Assembly (NCBI RefSeq): GCF_003052295.1
Contig: NZ_QBLC01000003.1
Span: 186,001 to 250,000 of the forward strand
From: Trichococcus paludicola
GTDB lineage: Bacteria; Bacillota; Bacilli; Lactobacillales; Aerococcaceae
DNA length: 64,000 nucleotides
Reading direction: 5' to 3'
Within the stretch, counting starts at the first letter, position 1, and each line of letters starts with the position of its first letter. This document shows, in pieces, positions 17,641-26,541 of this stretch. The notes under the pieces were generated by a model, which was given only the letters and a program-made list of their open reading frames with translations, was not told the DNA's origin and did no database searches. The translations under genes were made by a program, and so were the position numbers.

Positions 17641-20382
17641 GTGAGGATGGCAATGAGAAGACAGGAGGATGTGCGCCCTGACCCGGAGCAGTTGTTGAAA
17701 ATGATCAAGAAAACGGAAGAACGGGACAGCCAAAAATTCGGTAAACTGAAGATATTTTTTGGCTATGCGGCTGGAGTAGGGAAGACCTATGCGATGCTGG
17801 AAGACGCCCATGATCAACTGGCTGCAGGTGTGGATATCGTCGTCGGATACGTCGAACCGCACACCCGTCCTGAGACGAATCTCCTTTTGCCGGGGTTGCC
17901 TGTCCTTGCGCCGCAAGAGATCAGCTACAAGAACATCAAGCTTCAGGAGTTTGATTTGGATGCCGCGTTGAAACGAAACCCAGAGTTGATTTTGGTCGAC
18001 GAATTGGCGCATACGAATGCAATCGGTGTCCGGAACAAAAAAAGGTATCAGGATGTCGAAGAACTTCTACGGGCGGGCATTGACGTTTATACGACAGTCA
18101 ATGTGCAGCACATCGAGAGTTTGAAGGATGTCGTGGCTCAAATAACCAATGTGATCGTAAATGAAACAATACCTGATTATATTTTTGAACGGGCCGACAG
18201 TATTGAGCTGATCGATATCGATTCCGAAGAACTGATCCAACGGTTGAAGGAAGGCAAAATCTATCGGGAAGACAAGGTGAAACTGGCCCAACAGAATTTT
18301 TTTACGAAAGAAAATCTGCGCCTGCTGCGTGAAATTGCCATGCGCAAGTTGGCTGACCGGATCAGTGCCGAGCAGCAGGCGAATGCAGGTTCATTAGATA
18401 AGCAAGTGAATGAAAATATTTTGGCATGTGTCACTGCCTCGCCTTTCTCTGCGCAAAATATTCGTTGGGCTGCAAGGACGGCTGAGGCTTTTCACTGCAA
18501 ATGGACAGCCGTCCATGTTGTGACCAGAGACGAGAGCAGGCTGTCTCCGCAACAGCAGGATGACTTAGAGGAAAATATGAAGCTGGCGGACAAGTTGGGT
18601 GCCAGAACATTGATTTTGCATGCGAACGATGTTGCTGAAGCATTGGCGGAATTTGCTAATATGTCTGGAATCACAAATATCGTTATCGGAAAAAGTAAAA
18701 AGAAAAAAGGCATCCGCAGTTTATGGGAACATGATTTTGAGGACAGACTCATTTCCTTGTTGGACAAAAGCGAGATCCATATCCTTTCCAACAACGACCC
18801 AGATGGTTCCCAAGGGACGGCGCTCCGCAGCTTTTCATTCAAGCGGTGGTTGAGTTGGTGGACAATGTCCAGCACACAGACAAGCAAGATGGTGGGTATT
18901 TTATTTGTGACAACCGTGATTTCTTATCTGTTGAAATCCTGGGGAGTGGAACAGCATAATTTGGCAATGGTTTATCTACTTGCGGTCATCTTGACTTCGC
19001 GGGCGACGGACGGCTATGCTTATGGAATTGTTGCTTCCGTGGTCAGTGTGCTTTTGTTCGATGTCCTTTTCGTAGATCCGATTTTCCATTTCAAAACCGA
19101 TGATCCATCGTATTTGGTCACCTTTTTTATATTATTGATCATCGCTTTGATCACTTCAAGCCTCATTACGAGTTCGCGGATCCAGGCCAGTCTTATAGTG
19201 GAGCGGGAGCAGCGCTTGCAGGTCTTGTATGATATCAACAGGCAGTTATTAAAAACACGCGGCCTCGACAGCATCGTTATTATTGCGAATGATTATATCA
19301 GCCGTTCGTTCAATCGCCCGGTTGTTTTTTATGCCATCGACGAAAAGGGTGGCATCCCGAAGACCTCAGTCCGCAGCTCAAATAGGGCAGAGGCGGACTA
19401 CCTACTCACCCGGGACGAGGAAGCGGTCGCCAATTGGGTATTTTTGAACAATAAAATTGCCGGATCAGGTACGGATACGCTGAGCGGAGCGGATGGTTTT
19501 TACATGCCGATTGCATCTGAAAGGAACGTGTTGGGCGTAGTCGGGATCGGCTGCAGAGAAGGTGTTGTTAACCAAGAAAGCCGTTCGACACTCCAGATGA
19601 TTTCTTCGCTGATAGCTTTAGCTTTTGAACGCCAACAACTGTCCGATCAACAAAGGGAAACGATTGTGGAAAATGAAAGGGAAAAGATGAGGAGTAATTT
19701 GCTCCGCTCCATTTCCCACGATTTGCGGACGCCCTTGACAGGGATTTTGGGGGCGAGCTCCGCCATGCTGGAAAACGAAGAAAGTTTCGACAAAGAAACG
19801 CAGCAAAAGTTGCTGACTTCGATCCAGAGCGAGGCGCAGTGGCTGATTCGGCTTGTGGAAAACCTTCTGTCAGTTACCCGTATTCAAGAAGGTTCCGTGT
19901 CCGTAAACAAAACGGATGAGATTGCTGAGGAGGTCATTTCCGATGCGCTCAGCCGAATCAAGAAGAGGTTTCCGAAACGCAAGTTCAGAGTCAGTATTCC
20001 CGAAAAGGCGCTGTTTGTACCTATGGATGCCACATTGATCATGCAGGTACTGATTAATCTGATGGAGAACGCCATTACGCATTCCCCGGATGATTCTGTC
20101 ATTGATCTTTATCTGCATGAAAAGAAAGATGAGGCAGTCTTTGCTGTAGTCGATTATGGAGAGGGGATTTCAGATGAACAATTTCCTTTCCTGTTTGAAG
20201 CAAATTCGGGTGTTAACAATAAAAGTTCAGATTCATCCAGAGGTATGGGAATTGGCCTGTCCATCTGCATGACGATTGTGCAGGCGCATGGCGGGAAAAT
20301 GAAGGGAGTAAACCGTCTCGACGGCGGTGCTGTCTTCGAATTCACACTCCCATTGACAGAAGGAGAACAGCATGAAAAATAA
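17641..20382 (+). CDS. kdpD: Sensor histidine kinase KdpD
   Basis: Up to 913 residues; GTG 17641, ATG 17647 and ATG 17653 are all possible starts, and the Shine-Dalgarno AGGAAAGTGAGG does not decide. In order: KdpD sensor domain with a P-loop-like GYAAGVGKTYAML near residue 40; a universal-stress-protein-like domain about residues 260-380; four membrane helices about 415-510; a GAF-like domain; then HisKA with SISHDLRTPL (His693) and a HATPase domain (N-box NLMENAITHS, G-boxes GEGI and GMGIGL). It senses K+ limitation and phosphorylates KdpE. Follows kdpC by 19 bp. Confidence 0.95.
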   Translation: MRMAMRRQEDVRPDPEQLLKMIKKTEERDSQKFGKLKIFFGYAAGVGKTYAMLEDAHDQLAAGVDIVVGYVEPHTRPETNLLLPGLPVLAPQEISYKNIKLQEFDLDAALKRNPELILVDELAHTNAIGVRNKKRYQDVEELLRAGIDVYTTVNVQHIESLKDVVAQITNVIVNETIPDYIFERADSIELIDIDSEELIQRLKEGKIYREDKVKLAQQNFFTKENLRLLREIAMRKLADRISAEQQANAGSLDKQVNENILACVTASPFSAQNIRWAARTAEAFHCKWTAVHVVTRDESRLSPQQQDDLEENMKLADKLGARTLILHANDVAEALAEFANMSGITNIVIGKSKKKKGIRSLWEHDFEDRLISLLDKSEIHILSNNDPDGSQGTALRSFSFKRWLSWWTMSSTQTSKMVGILFVTTVISYLLKSWGVEQHNLAMVYLLAVILTSRATDGYAYGIVASVVSVLLFDVLFVDPIFHFKTDDPSYLVTFFILLIIALITSSLITSSRIQASLIVEREQRLQVLYDINRQLLKTRGLDSIVIIANDYISRSFNRPVVFYAIDEKGGIPKTSVRSSNRAEADYLLTRDEEAVANWVFLNNKIAGSGTDTLSGADGFYMPIASERNVLGVVGIGCREGVVNQESRSTLQMISSLIALAFERQQLSDQQRETIVENEREKMRSNLLRSISHDLRTPLTGILGASSAMLENEESFDKETQQKLLTSIQSEAQWLIRLVENLLSVTRIQEGSVSVNKTDEIAEEVISDALSRIKKRFPKRKFRVSIPEKALFVPMDATLIMQVLINLMENAITHSPDDSVIDLYLHEKKDEAVFAVVDYGEGISDEQFPFLFEANSGVNNKSSDSSRGMGIGLSICMTIVQAHGGKMKGVNRLDGGAVFEFTLPLTEGEQHEK

Positions 20383-21079
20383 ACTTACGATACTTTTGAT
20401 TGAGGATGAGCAGCACATTACCGACTTTTTGACCGCCATCCTGCTTTCGAATGATTATGCCGTTCTGAAAGCGGCGAGCGGCAAGGAAGGGATGGCGCTG
20501 ATGACCTCTTACAATCCAGATTTGATTCTGTTGGATTTGGGTTTGCCGGATATGGATGGGATGGAGGTCCTGAAAAAAATCCGTACTTTCTCCGCTGTTC
20601 CTGTCATGGTCGTATCCGCGCGCGGCAATGAACGGGAAAAAGTGGAGGCGTTGGATTGCGGTGCGGATGACTATGTGACCAAACCTTTCAGCACTTCGGA
20701 ATTGTTGGCGCGCATTCGTACTGCCTTGCGCCATAGCCTGCACCAAGTGAATACTTCGGCACTGCCAGAGGGCAGTTTTAGTGTCGGAGAATTGACGATC
20801 GATTATGAAAAGAGGAAAGTGGCCGTAAGGAAGAAAGAGGTCCATTTGACTCCCAACGAATACAAAATAGTTGTCCTGTTGTCGCAGTACGCGGGAAGAG
20901 TACTGACGCATGACTTCATCACGAAGGCTGTCTGGGGGCCGTATATGGATGAGAACCGGACATTGCGGGTCAATATGGCCAATATCCGCCGGAAAATAGA
21001 AAAAAATCAAGCGGAACCGGAATATATCCTGACTGAAATCGGAGTCGGTTACCGCATGGTCGAAGAATTGGATGAATAA
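20372..21079 (+). CDS. kdpE: Response regulator KdpE
   Basis: 235 residues, OmpR/PhoB family. Receiver domain with EDEQH acid pocket, phosphoacceptor Asp55 in LILLDLGLPDMDG and the KPF Lys near residue 107. The C-terminal winged helix shows HLTPNEYKIVVLLSQYAGRVLTHDFI. It overlaps the 3' end of kdpD by 11 bp, so the sensor and regulator are coupled. It likely activates the kdp promoter at 13.1 kb. Confidence 0.96.
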   Translation: MKNKLTILLIEDEQHITDFLTAILLSNDYAVLKAASGKEGMALMTSYNPDLILLDLGLPDMDGMEVLKKIRTFSAVPVMVVSARGNEREKVEALDCGADDYVTKPFSTSELLARIRTALRHSLHQVNTSALPEGSFSVGELTIDYEKRKVAVRKKEVHLTPNEYKIVVLLSQYAGRVLTHDFITKAVWGPYMDENRTLRVNMANIRRKIEKNQAEPEYILTEIGVGYRMVEELDE

Positions 21080-21129
21080 GAAAAGATACGCCCTCAAGCG
21101 CTTATGCACTTGAGGGCGTATCTTTTCTT
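21078..21129. terminator. Bidirectional terminator, kdpE / antiporter
   Basis: A perfect 21-bp stem: arms 21078-21098 and 21109-21129, core GATACGCCCTCAAG / CTTGAGGGCGTATC, with AAGAAAA and TTTTCTT ends. Both stop codons lie at its edges. Confidence 0.93.
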
Positions 21130-22321
21130 ATTTTCTTGATGCGGCATCCTTCGTCAATAAGGTCTTGTAGGTGCGGTCGATGAAGGTGGCTCCGATCGGC
21201 GCAGTCAAAATGATCGCCAAGACGGCGACGCTCAAAATGATGCTGCCCGCTTCGACTCCAGCAGCCAAAGGGATCGAACCGATGGCCGCTTGGACAGTGG
21301 CTTTCGGCGTGTACGCCATCGCGGAGAAAATACGTTCCTTCGCATTCAGGTTTGTGCCTGAAACCGCCAGGAAGACCGCAGCCATCCGGAAAATCAAAGC
21401 TCCGAAAATCAAGGCAACAGCCGCTAAACCGGCGTCGCCCAAAGCAGTGATGTCGACAGCCGACCCGACCAGTACGAACAGGAAGATTTCGGCTGCGGAC
21501 CAGATTTTTGAGAATTTATCATTCAGACGTCTGGCCAATTCCGGGCGTCTTTTCAATAAGGTGGCTCCGACAGCCATGACACCGAGCAATCCGGAGAAGG
21601 GGATGAATTTGGCAAAGGAATCCTCCGTCGCCACCAACAGGAAACAAGCGCTCAGCACCAGCATGACTTTCATCGTGTCGCGGATGTGGAACGTCCTGAA
21701 GAGAAAAACCAGACCCAAACCAACCAACAGACCACCAAGCAGGCCCAATCCAATCGATACCGGAACGGAAAGCAGCGTGATTGCCTGGAACCCGCTGCCG
21801 GTGTACATGCCCATGAACGAGGTGAACAGGACGATGACATAGACATCATCGACGGACGCACCGGCCAGAATCATCTGCGGGATCCCTTTAGCTTTGCCGT
21901 AGCCGCTCTCAATCAGCATAATCATGCGGGGAACAACGACAGCCGGCGAAACAGCCCCGAGAACGGCCCCAAGGATGGCAGCCTCAAGTAAAGTGATGCC
22001 CAACAATTTCGGCGCCAACAGGATGACCGCCAGGATCTCGAAGGTAGCCGGCAAAAAGGTCATCAGGACAGCAGGACGGCCGATCTTTTTAAGATCGCCC
22101 AAGTCCATCGTCAAGCCGGCGCGCACGAGAATGACGATTAAGGCGATTTTCCGGATATCCGCGGAAATGGCCAGCAATTCCGGCGCCATGAGGTCCATTG
22201 CGTAAGGACCCAACAGGATGCCGGTCAAAATCAAGCCCAACAAGCCGGGAAGTTGGAACCGGGTAAAGAGCGAACTGAGAAGAAAACCGAGTATGAGAAT
22301 AAGCGCGATACTGTAAATCAA
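21128..22321 (-). CDS. Cation/proton antiporter, fluoride-riboswitch controlled
   Basis: 397 residues from TTG 22321-22319. A TTG at 22336 is in frame, but the Shine-Dalgarno GGAGGTG lies inside that extension, exactly 5 nt before the TTG at 22321. About 12 membrane helices of the Na+/H+ exchanger (CPA) fold. Marks are LPGLLGLILTGILLGPYAMDLM, the LVRAGLTMD segment, and VLGAVSPAVVVPRMI with LAGASVDDVYVIVLF in the ion-site helices. Antiporters of this type are known members of fluoride-riboswitch regulons. The substrate ion is not settled by sequence: it may be Na+, K+ or H+-coupled F- relief. The gene stands alone, convergent with kdp. Confidence 0.88.
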   Translation of the reverse strand: MIYSIALILILGFLLSSLFTRFQLPGLLGLILTGILLGPYAMDLMAPELLAISADIRKIALIVILVRAGLTMDLGDLKKIGRPAVLMTFLPATFEILAVILLAPKLLGITLLEAAILGAVLGAVSPAVVVPRMIMLIESGYGKAKGIPQMILAGASVDDVYVIVLFTSFMGMYTGSGFQAITLLSVPVSIGLGLLGGLLVGLGLVFLFRTFHIRDTMKVMLVLSACFLLVATEDSFAKFIPFSGLLGVMAVGATLLKRRPELARRLNDKFSKIWSAAEIFLFVLVGSAVDITALGDAGLAAVALIFGALIFRMAAVFLAVSGTNLNAKERIFSAMAYTPKATVQAAIGSIPLAAGVEAGSIILSVAVLAIILTAPIGATFIDRTYKTLLTKDAASRK

Positions 22322-22348
22322 AAGCTGCACCTCCAAATTGTTGCCACT

Positions 22349-22443
22349 AAAAAAGCCGACGACGGACTGCGCCTATTGCGCAGAAGTCATCAGCTTGTAT
22401 AAGCGGTTTAAGCGATTTGCTTCGGGAGACATTCATTCCCTCG
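22349..22443 (-). promoter_or_regulatory. Fluoride (crcB) riboswitch with overlapping terminator
   Basis: Read on the minus strand. P2-like hairpin GGGA-ATGAATGTC-TCCC (about 22440-22424). Then AAACCGCTTATACAAGCTGATGACTTCTG, of which AACCGCT...AGCTGATGA is the conserved 3' half of the fluoride aptamer. GACTTC can pair back with GAA-GTC in the first loop (pseudoknot/P1). The aptamer strand GCTGATGAC (22394-22386) is also the 5' arm of a terminator: it pairs fully (with G-T wobbles) with GTCGTCGGC (22363-22355), followed by T6. Ligand binding would block the terminator and switch the antiporter on. The T-run ends 13 bp before the in-frame TTG at 22336. Confidence 0.87.
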
Positions 22444-22454
22444 TTATAGATAGA

Positions 22455-22483
22455 ATGATAGCATGTTTTCAGAAGGCAGACAA
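22455..22483 (-). promoter_or_regulatory. Promoter of the fluoride-riboswitch leader
   Basis: Minus strand: -35 TTGTCT (22483-22478), exact 17-bp spacer, -10 TATCAT (22460-22455). Transcription would start just before the riboswitch. Confidence 0.75.
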
Positions 22484-22566
22484 GGGGAAACAGCCTCCAG
22501 CGTGATCCTATAGGTTATTTATTATATTCGTATTCTTTTTACCAAATTTAATCGTAAAAACAGTTC

Positions 22567-22631
22567 TTTTGTAAAATCAAATCTGAAGTATACTTATTCG
22601 TAGATAGATCTATTAATAAAATACCGGTATT
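22567..22631 (+). promoter_or_regulatory. Promoter region of the PTS-glucuronidase operon
   Basis: Candidate -35 TTTTGT (22567-22572), 16-bp spacer, -10 TATACT (22589-22594). Two perfect palindromes follow: ATAGATCTAT (22605-22614) and AATACCGGTATT (22620-22631). Both lie between the promoter and the regulator start and are possible operators. No convincing CcpA (cre) site was seen. Confidence 0.5.
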
Positions 22632-22645
22632 AAGGAGTACTTTCA

Positions 22646-24556
22646 ATGAGAGAAAAAATACTAGTCAATCTCTTAATGAAGAGTTACGCTCCGATTAAGT
22701 TGTCGCAATTGACACTTTTGATGGAACTTTCTGAAAGCACTGTCAGGAACGTAATAAAAGAGATCAATTTATCCAGTTCTAATTATGGATTCACAATTGG
22801 ACTGGAGAGAGGAAAGGGGTATTACTTAAGAGTACAGGACAAAAACCTTTTTGAAGAATATCGAAAAAATGAAAAAAAAGAAATCGATTTTTATAATGTG
22901 GATCAACGTCTGGAAGCGCTGTTGTTTCACGTTCTGCAAGCGAGTGAGTACATTACGATAGCAGAATTGATGGAACGCACGTGTGTAAGTCGATCCACTA
23001 TCCTAAAAGATTTAAAATTGGTAGAACAAAAGTTGAAAGAACAAGACTTAGAGCTAGAGAAAAAACCGCACTACGGAATTCAGGTGAGCGGTAAAGAACA
23101 GTCCTTCCGTAAAGCCTTTTCTAAATTTGTCCTTCAGTCGAATCTATATCTGGAACCAACAAAACAATATAAAGAATTTCTGGGGAAATTTGAGACCGAG
23201 AACTTAGACGATTACTTTCGATCACTACTAATCGTGAATCAGTTGAATATATCAGAAGTGGTATTTGAGAACCTTATCACGCATTTGAAAATCGTACTTT
23301 TTCGGGCAAGCCAAAAGAACTTCATCAAAAAAGATCAATTAGTGATGAAGGAGATTGAAAGTGTTTATCATAAAGCAGCATCAGAGTTATCCGGCTGGAT
23401 CGAGAAAGAGTATGGGTTGCGTTTACCAAAAGAAGAAGTTGATTTTTTAGCGGCGCATATTAGTGCAAAAACAAGTAACACTGCTATGAATATAGAACAA
23501 ATGAGTCAGTTATATAGTGATATAAAAACGATATTGAAAAATTTGGATGAAGAGTTCTTAACGGATTTTTATGACAACGATGACTTGATTGAAGGCCTGG
23601 TCATGCATGTCTATCCCTTGCTGAATAGATTGTATTATAACTTACAGCTTGAGAATCCATTGATTAATGAAATGAAACTGGAATATGCCAATGTTTTTGT
23701 TGTTGCATTCCGGTTTGGGGAACTGATTGAAGAAAAGTACGGTTATGCATTGACTCGAGACGAGATTGGGTACATTGCTCTGCATTTGGCGGCTCATTTC
23801 GAGAAACAGAATCAAAATACGCTGAAAAAAGTAAAACGGATTGTAGTCATTTGTTCGACTGGGGGAGGCAGTGCCCATCTTATCCGTTTGAGACTGGAAA
23901 GAGTGTTCCCTGACGCAGTGGTAATGACTATATCAAATAAAAATGTGGAAGCGTTCATAGAAGATTTGCCTGACGTATTTTTATCTACGATTCCTCTTGA
24001 GGATGAAATCGAGGGAGTGCCAGTCATTCAGATTAAGAATTTTTTGGATGAATCCGAAATCCAAGCAATCAAAGGCAAAACAGCACTCCATATCTCAGAG
24101 AGAGAAAAAAATAAACCCATAGTTAATCTTCAGTCATTGTTCTCTGAAAAATATTTCCGGATAGTGGAGACTGGTACGTACATTGAACTCATCAGCGAAC
24201 AAGCCAATCAAATGATCAATGAAGATGCTGCTTCTGAACACTTTGCTGATCTTGTCAGGGAACGTGAAATTAAATTTTCTACGATTTACAACAAAGGAAT
24301 TGCCGCACCACATCCGTTGCGGTTGGAGGCAAAAATAAGCACTATCGGTGTAACTATTTTAAGGAACCCGATTGAATGGCAAGGAAAAGAAGTGAGCTTG
24401 ATTTTTTTGATCAACTTGAAACAAGGACATTTATTTTTGCACAAGGAGATCAGTAATTTTCTGATGAAACTAATGGATAATGATGCAACTCGAAAAGCTC
24501 TCCTTCAAGTTCATTCGTTTGATGAATTTTTGTCGGGATTTGAGAGTTTATTATAG
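22646..24556 (+). CDS. PRD-containing transcriptional activator (MtlR/LicR type)
   Basis: 636 residues. Two N-terminal winged-helix segments (LTLLMELSESTVRNVIKEI; LMERTCVSRSTILKDLKLV) are followed by two PTS regulation domains. PRD histidines sit in DFLAAHIS and VMHVYPLLNRL for the first part and in ALHLAAHFEK for the second. Then comes an EIIB-like domain (RIVVICSTGGGSAHLIRLRL, with a Cys) and a C-terminal EIIA domain (GIAAPHPL). This is the layout of DNA-binding PTS-controlled activators such as LicR and MtlR rather than RNA antiterminators. It probably activates the downstream PTS-glucuronidase operon in response to substrate flux. AT-richer than flanking genes. Confidence 0.9.
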   Translation: MREKILVNLLMKSYAPIKLSQLTLLMELSESTVRNVIKEINLSSSNYGFTIGLERGKGYYLRVQDKNLFEEYRKNEKKEIDFYNVDQRLEALLFHVLQASEYITIAELMERTCVSRSTILKDLKLVEQKLKEQDLELEKKPHYGIQVSGKEQSFRKAFSKFVLQSNLYLEPTKQYKEFLGKFETENLDDYFRSLLIVNQLNISEVVFENLITHLKIVLFRASQKNFIKKDQLVMKEIESVYHKAASELSGWIEKEYGLRLPKEEVDFLAAHISAKTSNTAMNIEQMSQLYSDIKTILKNLDEEFLTDFYDNDDLIEGLVMHVYPLLNRLYYNLQLENPLINEMKLEYANVFVVAFRFGELIEEKYGYALTRDEIGYIALHLAAHFEKQNQNTLKKVKRIVVICSTGGGSAHLIRLRLERVFPDAVVMTISNKNVEAFIEDLPDVFLSTIPLEDEIEGVPVIQIKNFLDESEIQAIKGKTALHISEREKNKPIVNLQSLFSEKYFRIVETGTYIELISEQANQMINEDAASEHFADLVREREIKFSTIYNKGIAAPHPLRLEAKISTIGVTILRNPIEWQGKEVSLIFLINLKQGHLFLHKEISNFLMKLMDNDATRKALLQVHSFDEFLSGFESLL

Positions 24557-24567
24557 GGGGAGTAATT

Positions 24568-24879
24568 TTGAACCAAGAAAAAATAATCATGGACATTATC
24601 GTAAACGGCGGGAATGCCCGTTCAAAAGCGTTAATGGCAGTAAGAAATGCGAGTGAAGGCGATCATAACAGAGCGGAAGAACTGATGAAAGAAGCAAGAG
24701 AGGCAATGAGTTTAGCCCACAAGGTTCAGACTAGCTTGATTCAAGCAGAAACCAGAGGAGAAAAGACTGATATCAGTCTTTTGCTTATCCATGCCCAAGA
24801 TCATCTGATGAATGCAATGACTGTTGTAGATTTGGCTACGCTGATGATCGAAGATAAAAAGGTAATGAAGGGGGTCTGA
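24568..24879 (+). CDS. PTS lactose/cellobiose-family IIA component
   Basis: 103 residues; TTG start at 24568 after AGGGGGAG. Three-helix Lac-family IIA protein with NGGNARSKALMAVRNASEGD and the phosphorylation-site motif LLIHAQDHLMNAM (His75). It passes phosphate from HPr to IIB. It starts 11 bp after the regulator and 3 bp before IIB, so it lies in one operon. Confidence 0.94.
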   Translation: MNQEKIIMDIIVNGGNARSKALMAVRNASEGDHNRAEELMKEAREAMSLAHKVQTSLIQAETRGEKTDISLLLIHAQDHLMNAMTVVDLATLMIEDKKVMKGV

Positions 24880-24882
24880 AGG

Positions 24883-25191
24883 ATGACAAAGAGTATCTTA
24901 TTAGTATGCTCAGGTGGCTTTTCAACAAGTATGCTTGTTGAACGGATGAAAAAAGTAGCCAGAGAAAAAAATCTGGATGTTGTGATTGAAGCAACGGCAG
25001 AAAGCAATGTCGACATAATGGTGGATAACGTTGATGCCATCCTGCTCGGCCCCCAAATGGCCCATGCTGAGCAAGACCTTAAGAAAATGTACGCTATTCC
25101 CATTTGCACAATTGATATGCGTGATTATGGAATGATGAATGGCGAAAAGGTATTAAACACTGCACTGGAATTAATCCGTCAGTCTAACTAA
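24883..25191 (+). CDS. PTS lactose/cellobiose-family IIB component
   Basis: 102 residues. The P-loop-like active-site motif LLVCSGGFSTSMLVERM carries the phosphorylated Cys9. DAILLGPQMAH is the second conserved block of the family. It phosphorylates the sugar as it passes through the IIC channel encoded next. Shine-Dalgarno AAGGGGG overlaps the end of the IIA gene. Confidence 0.94.
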   Translation: MTKSILLVCSGGFSTSMLVERMKKVAREKNLDVVIEATAESNVDIMVDNVDAILLGPQMAHAEQDLKKMYAIPICTIDMRDYGMMNGEKVLNTALELIRQSN

Positions 25192-25217
25192 GGCGACGGC
25201 ACAGAGGAGGAATTATA

Positions 25218-26522
25218 GTGGCACAAGAATCAAGAAATATTTGGAGCAAATTAAATGCTAAAGTAGAGAAGGTATCAAGAAACACATATTTAAAGGCAGT
25301 GTCAGATTCAATGATGGCCCTCACAGGCTTGATGATATTTGGTTCAATCATCATAATTTTTCAAGCGTTTCCAATCGCGAGCGTCGCAGAATTTTTCGCT
25401 AAAGTTGGACTTACGCCGCTGTTTGCACGAGTCAATACATTTACCATCGGATCGATTTCCCTATACCTCGTTTTTCTGATCACCAGAAATGTGGTTAAAC
25501 TGCTGACAAAAGAAGATGGGATTGCTGCAGGACTGATTGGGCTTATGTTTTTCCTTATCCTGACTCCGCTTGGAGCCATCCCTGGAGAAGTGAGGCCAGT
25601 CACAGCCCTTCCTCTTAGTTGGATAGGAACGTCAGGAATGTTCACAGCGATTATTGCCGGACTTTTCGTGTCAAAAATCTACGTATATGCTAAAGAAAAA
25701 AAATGGACAATCAAGATGCCTGATGGGGTTCCGCCAATGGTTTCTCAGACTTTTGAATCATTGATTCCATTATTCCTCATCGGAACGATGGGCTTATTGA
25801 TAGGATGGGGATTTAGTTTATCCGAATTTGGCACGATCCACCAATTGATATTTTCGTTTATCCAAACTCCTTTACAGGGGATAGGTGGTTCAATCTGGTC
25901 AGTAGCAGGCATTATCGCTTTCCAGCAATTGCTGTGGTTCCTTGGTATGCATGGAACGAACATCATTAGCCCTATTGTGACGCCATTGTGGCTCTCTTTA
26001 AATATTCAAAACCTTGAGGCTTATCAAGCAGGACAGCCATTGCCTAATATTGTCACTGCCTCATTTGTTAATATTGTATGTTGGAGCGGATCTGCTTTCG
26101 GGCTGGCATTACTGATGACTTTTGCGAAAAGTAAACGCTACAAAGAACTTGGGAAACTTGCTATTCTTCCTGCATTCTTCGGAATCACTGAACCGGTAAT
26201 ATTTGGCACGCCTTTGGTTTTGAACTTTAAACTAGTTGTTCCTTTTATCTTCAACAACAGCATTGCACTGCTTGTTGCCTATTTTGTGACGAATATCGGA
26301 CTGGTGAATCGTGTCATCGGGATGCAAGCTATTTTTGGACTTCCGTTAGGATTCCATGCCACGGTTGGAGGACATTGGACTATCGTTATTCTGCAAGTGT
26401 TTATCCAATTGGTGTTGTCTCCTCTTCTATGGTATCCATGGTTTAAGCGTGTTGATCGCGAAGCTGAGCTTGAAGAAGTAAAAGAAATAAATGAAACTGC
26501 TGTTCAAGTTGAATTAGCATAA
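25218..26522 (+). CDS. PTS lactose/cellobiose-family IIC component
   Basis: 434 residues, membrane permease with about ten helices. Marks: NTYLKAVSDSMMALTGLMIFGS at the N-terminus, FLGMHGTNIISPIVTPLW (a conserved substrate-side loop) and LPAFFGITEPVIFGTPLVLNFK, where the GITEP motif carries the sugar-binding His/Glu region of the Cel IIC family. Together with the IIA and IIB genes it forms a complete transporter. The genetic partner is a glucuronidase rather than a 6-phospho-glycosidase. Confidence 0.93.
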   Translation: MAQESRNIWSKLNAKVEKVSRNTYLKAVSDSMMALTGLMIFGSIIIIFQAFPIASVAEFFAKVGLTPLFARVNTFTIGSISLYLVFLITRNVVKLLTKEDGIAAGLIGLMFFLILTPLGAIPGEVRPVTALPLSWIGTSGMFTAIIAGLFVSKIYVYAKEKKWTIKMPDGVPPMVSQTFESLIPLFLIGTMGLLIGWGFSLSEFGTIHQLIFSFIQTPLQGIGGSIWSVAGIIAFQQLLWFLGMHGTNIISPIVTPLWLSLNIQNLEAYQAGQPLPNIVTASFVNIVCWSGSAFGLALLMTFAKSKRYKELGKLAILPAFFGITEPVIFGTPLVLNFKLVVPFIFNNSIALLVAYFVTNIGLVNRVIGMQAIFGLPLGFHATVGGHWTIVILQVFIQLVLSPLLWYPWFKRVDREAELEEVKEINETAVQVELA

Positions 26523-26541
26523 TCAGATTGGGAGGGAAAGT

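Noticed and set aside
21171..21842. 223-codon plus-strand frame opposite the antiporter
   Set aside because: Antisense shadow rich in Lys, Ala and Thr, without family resemblance; the antiporter on the other strand is certain.
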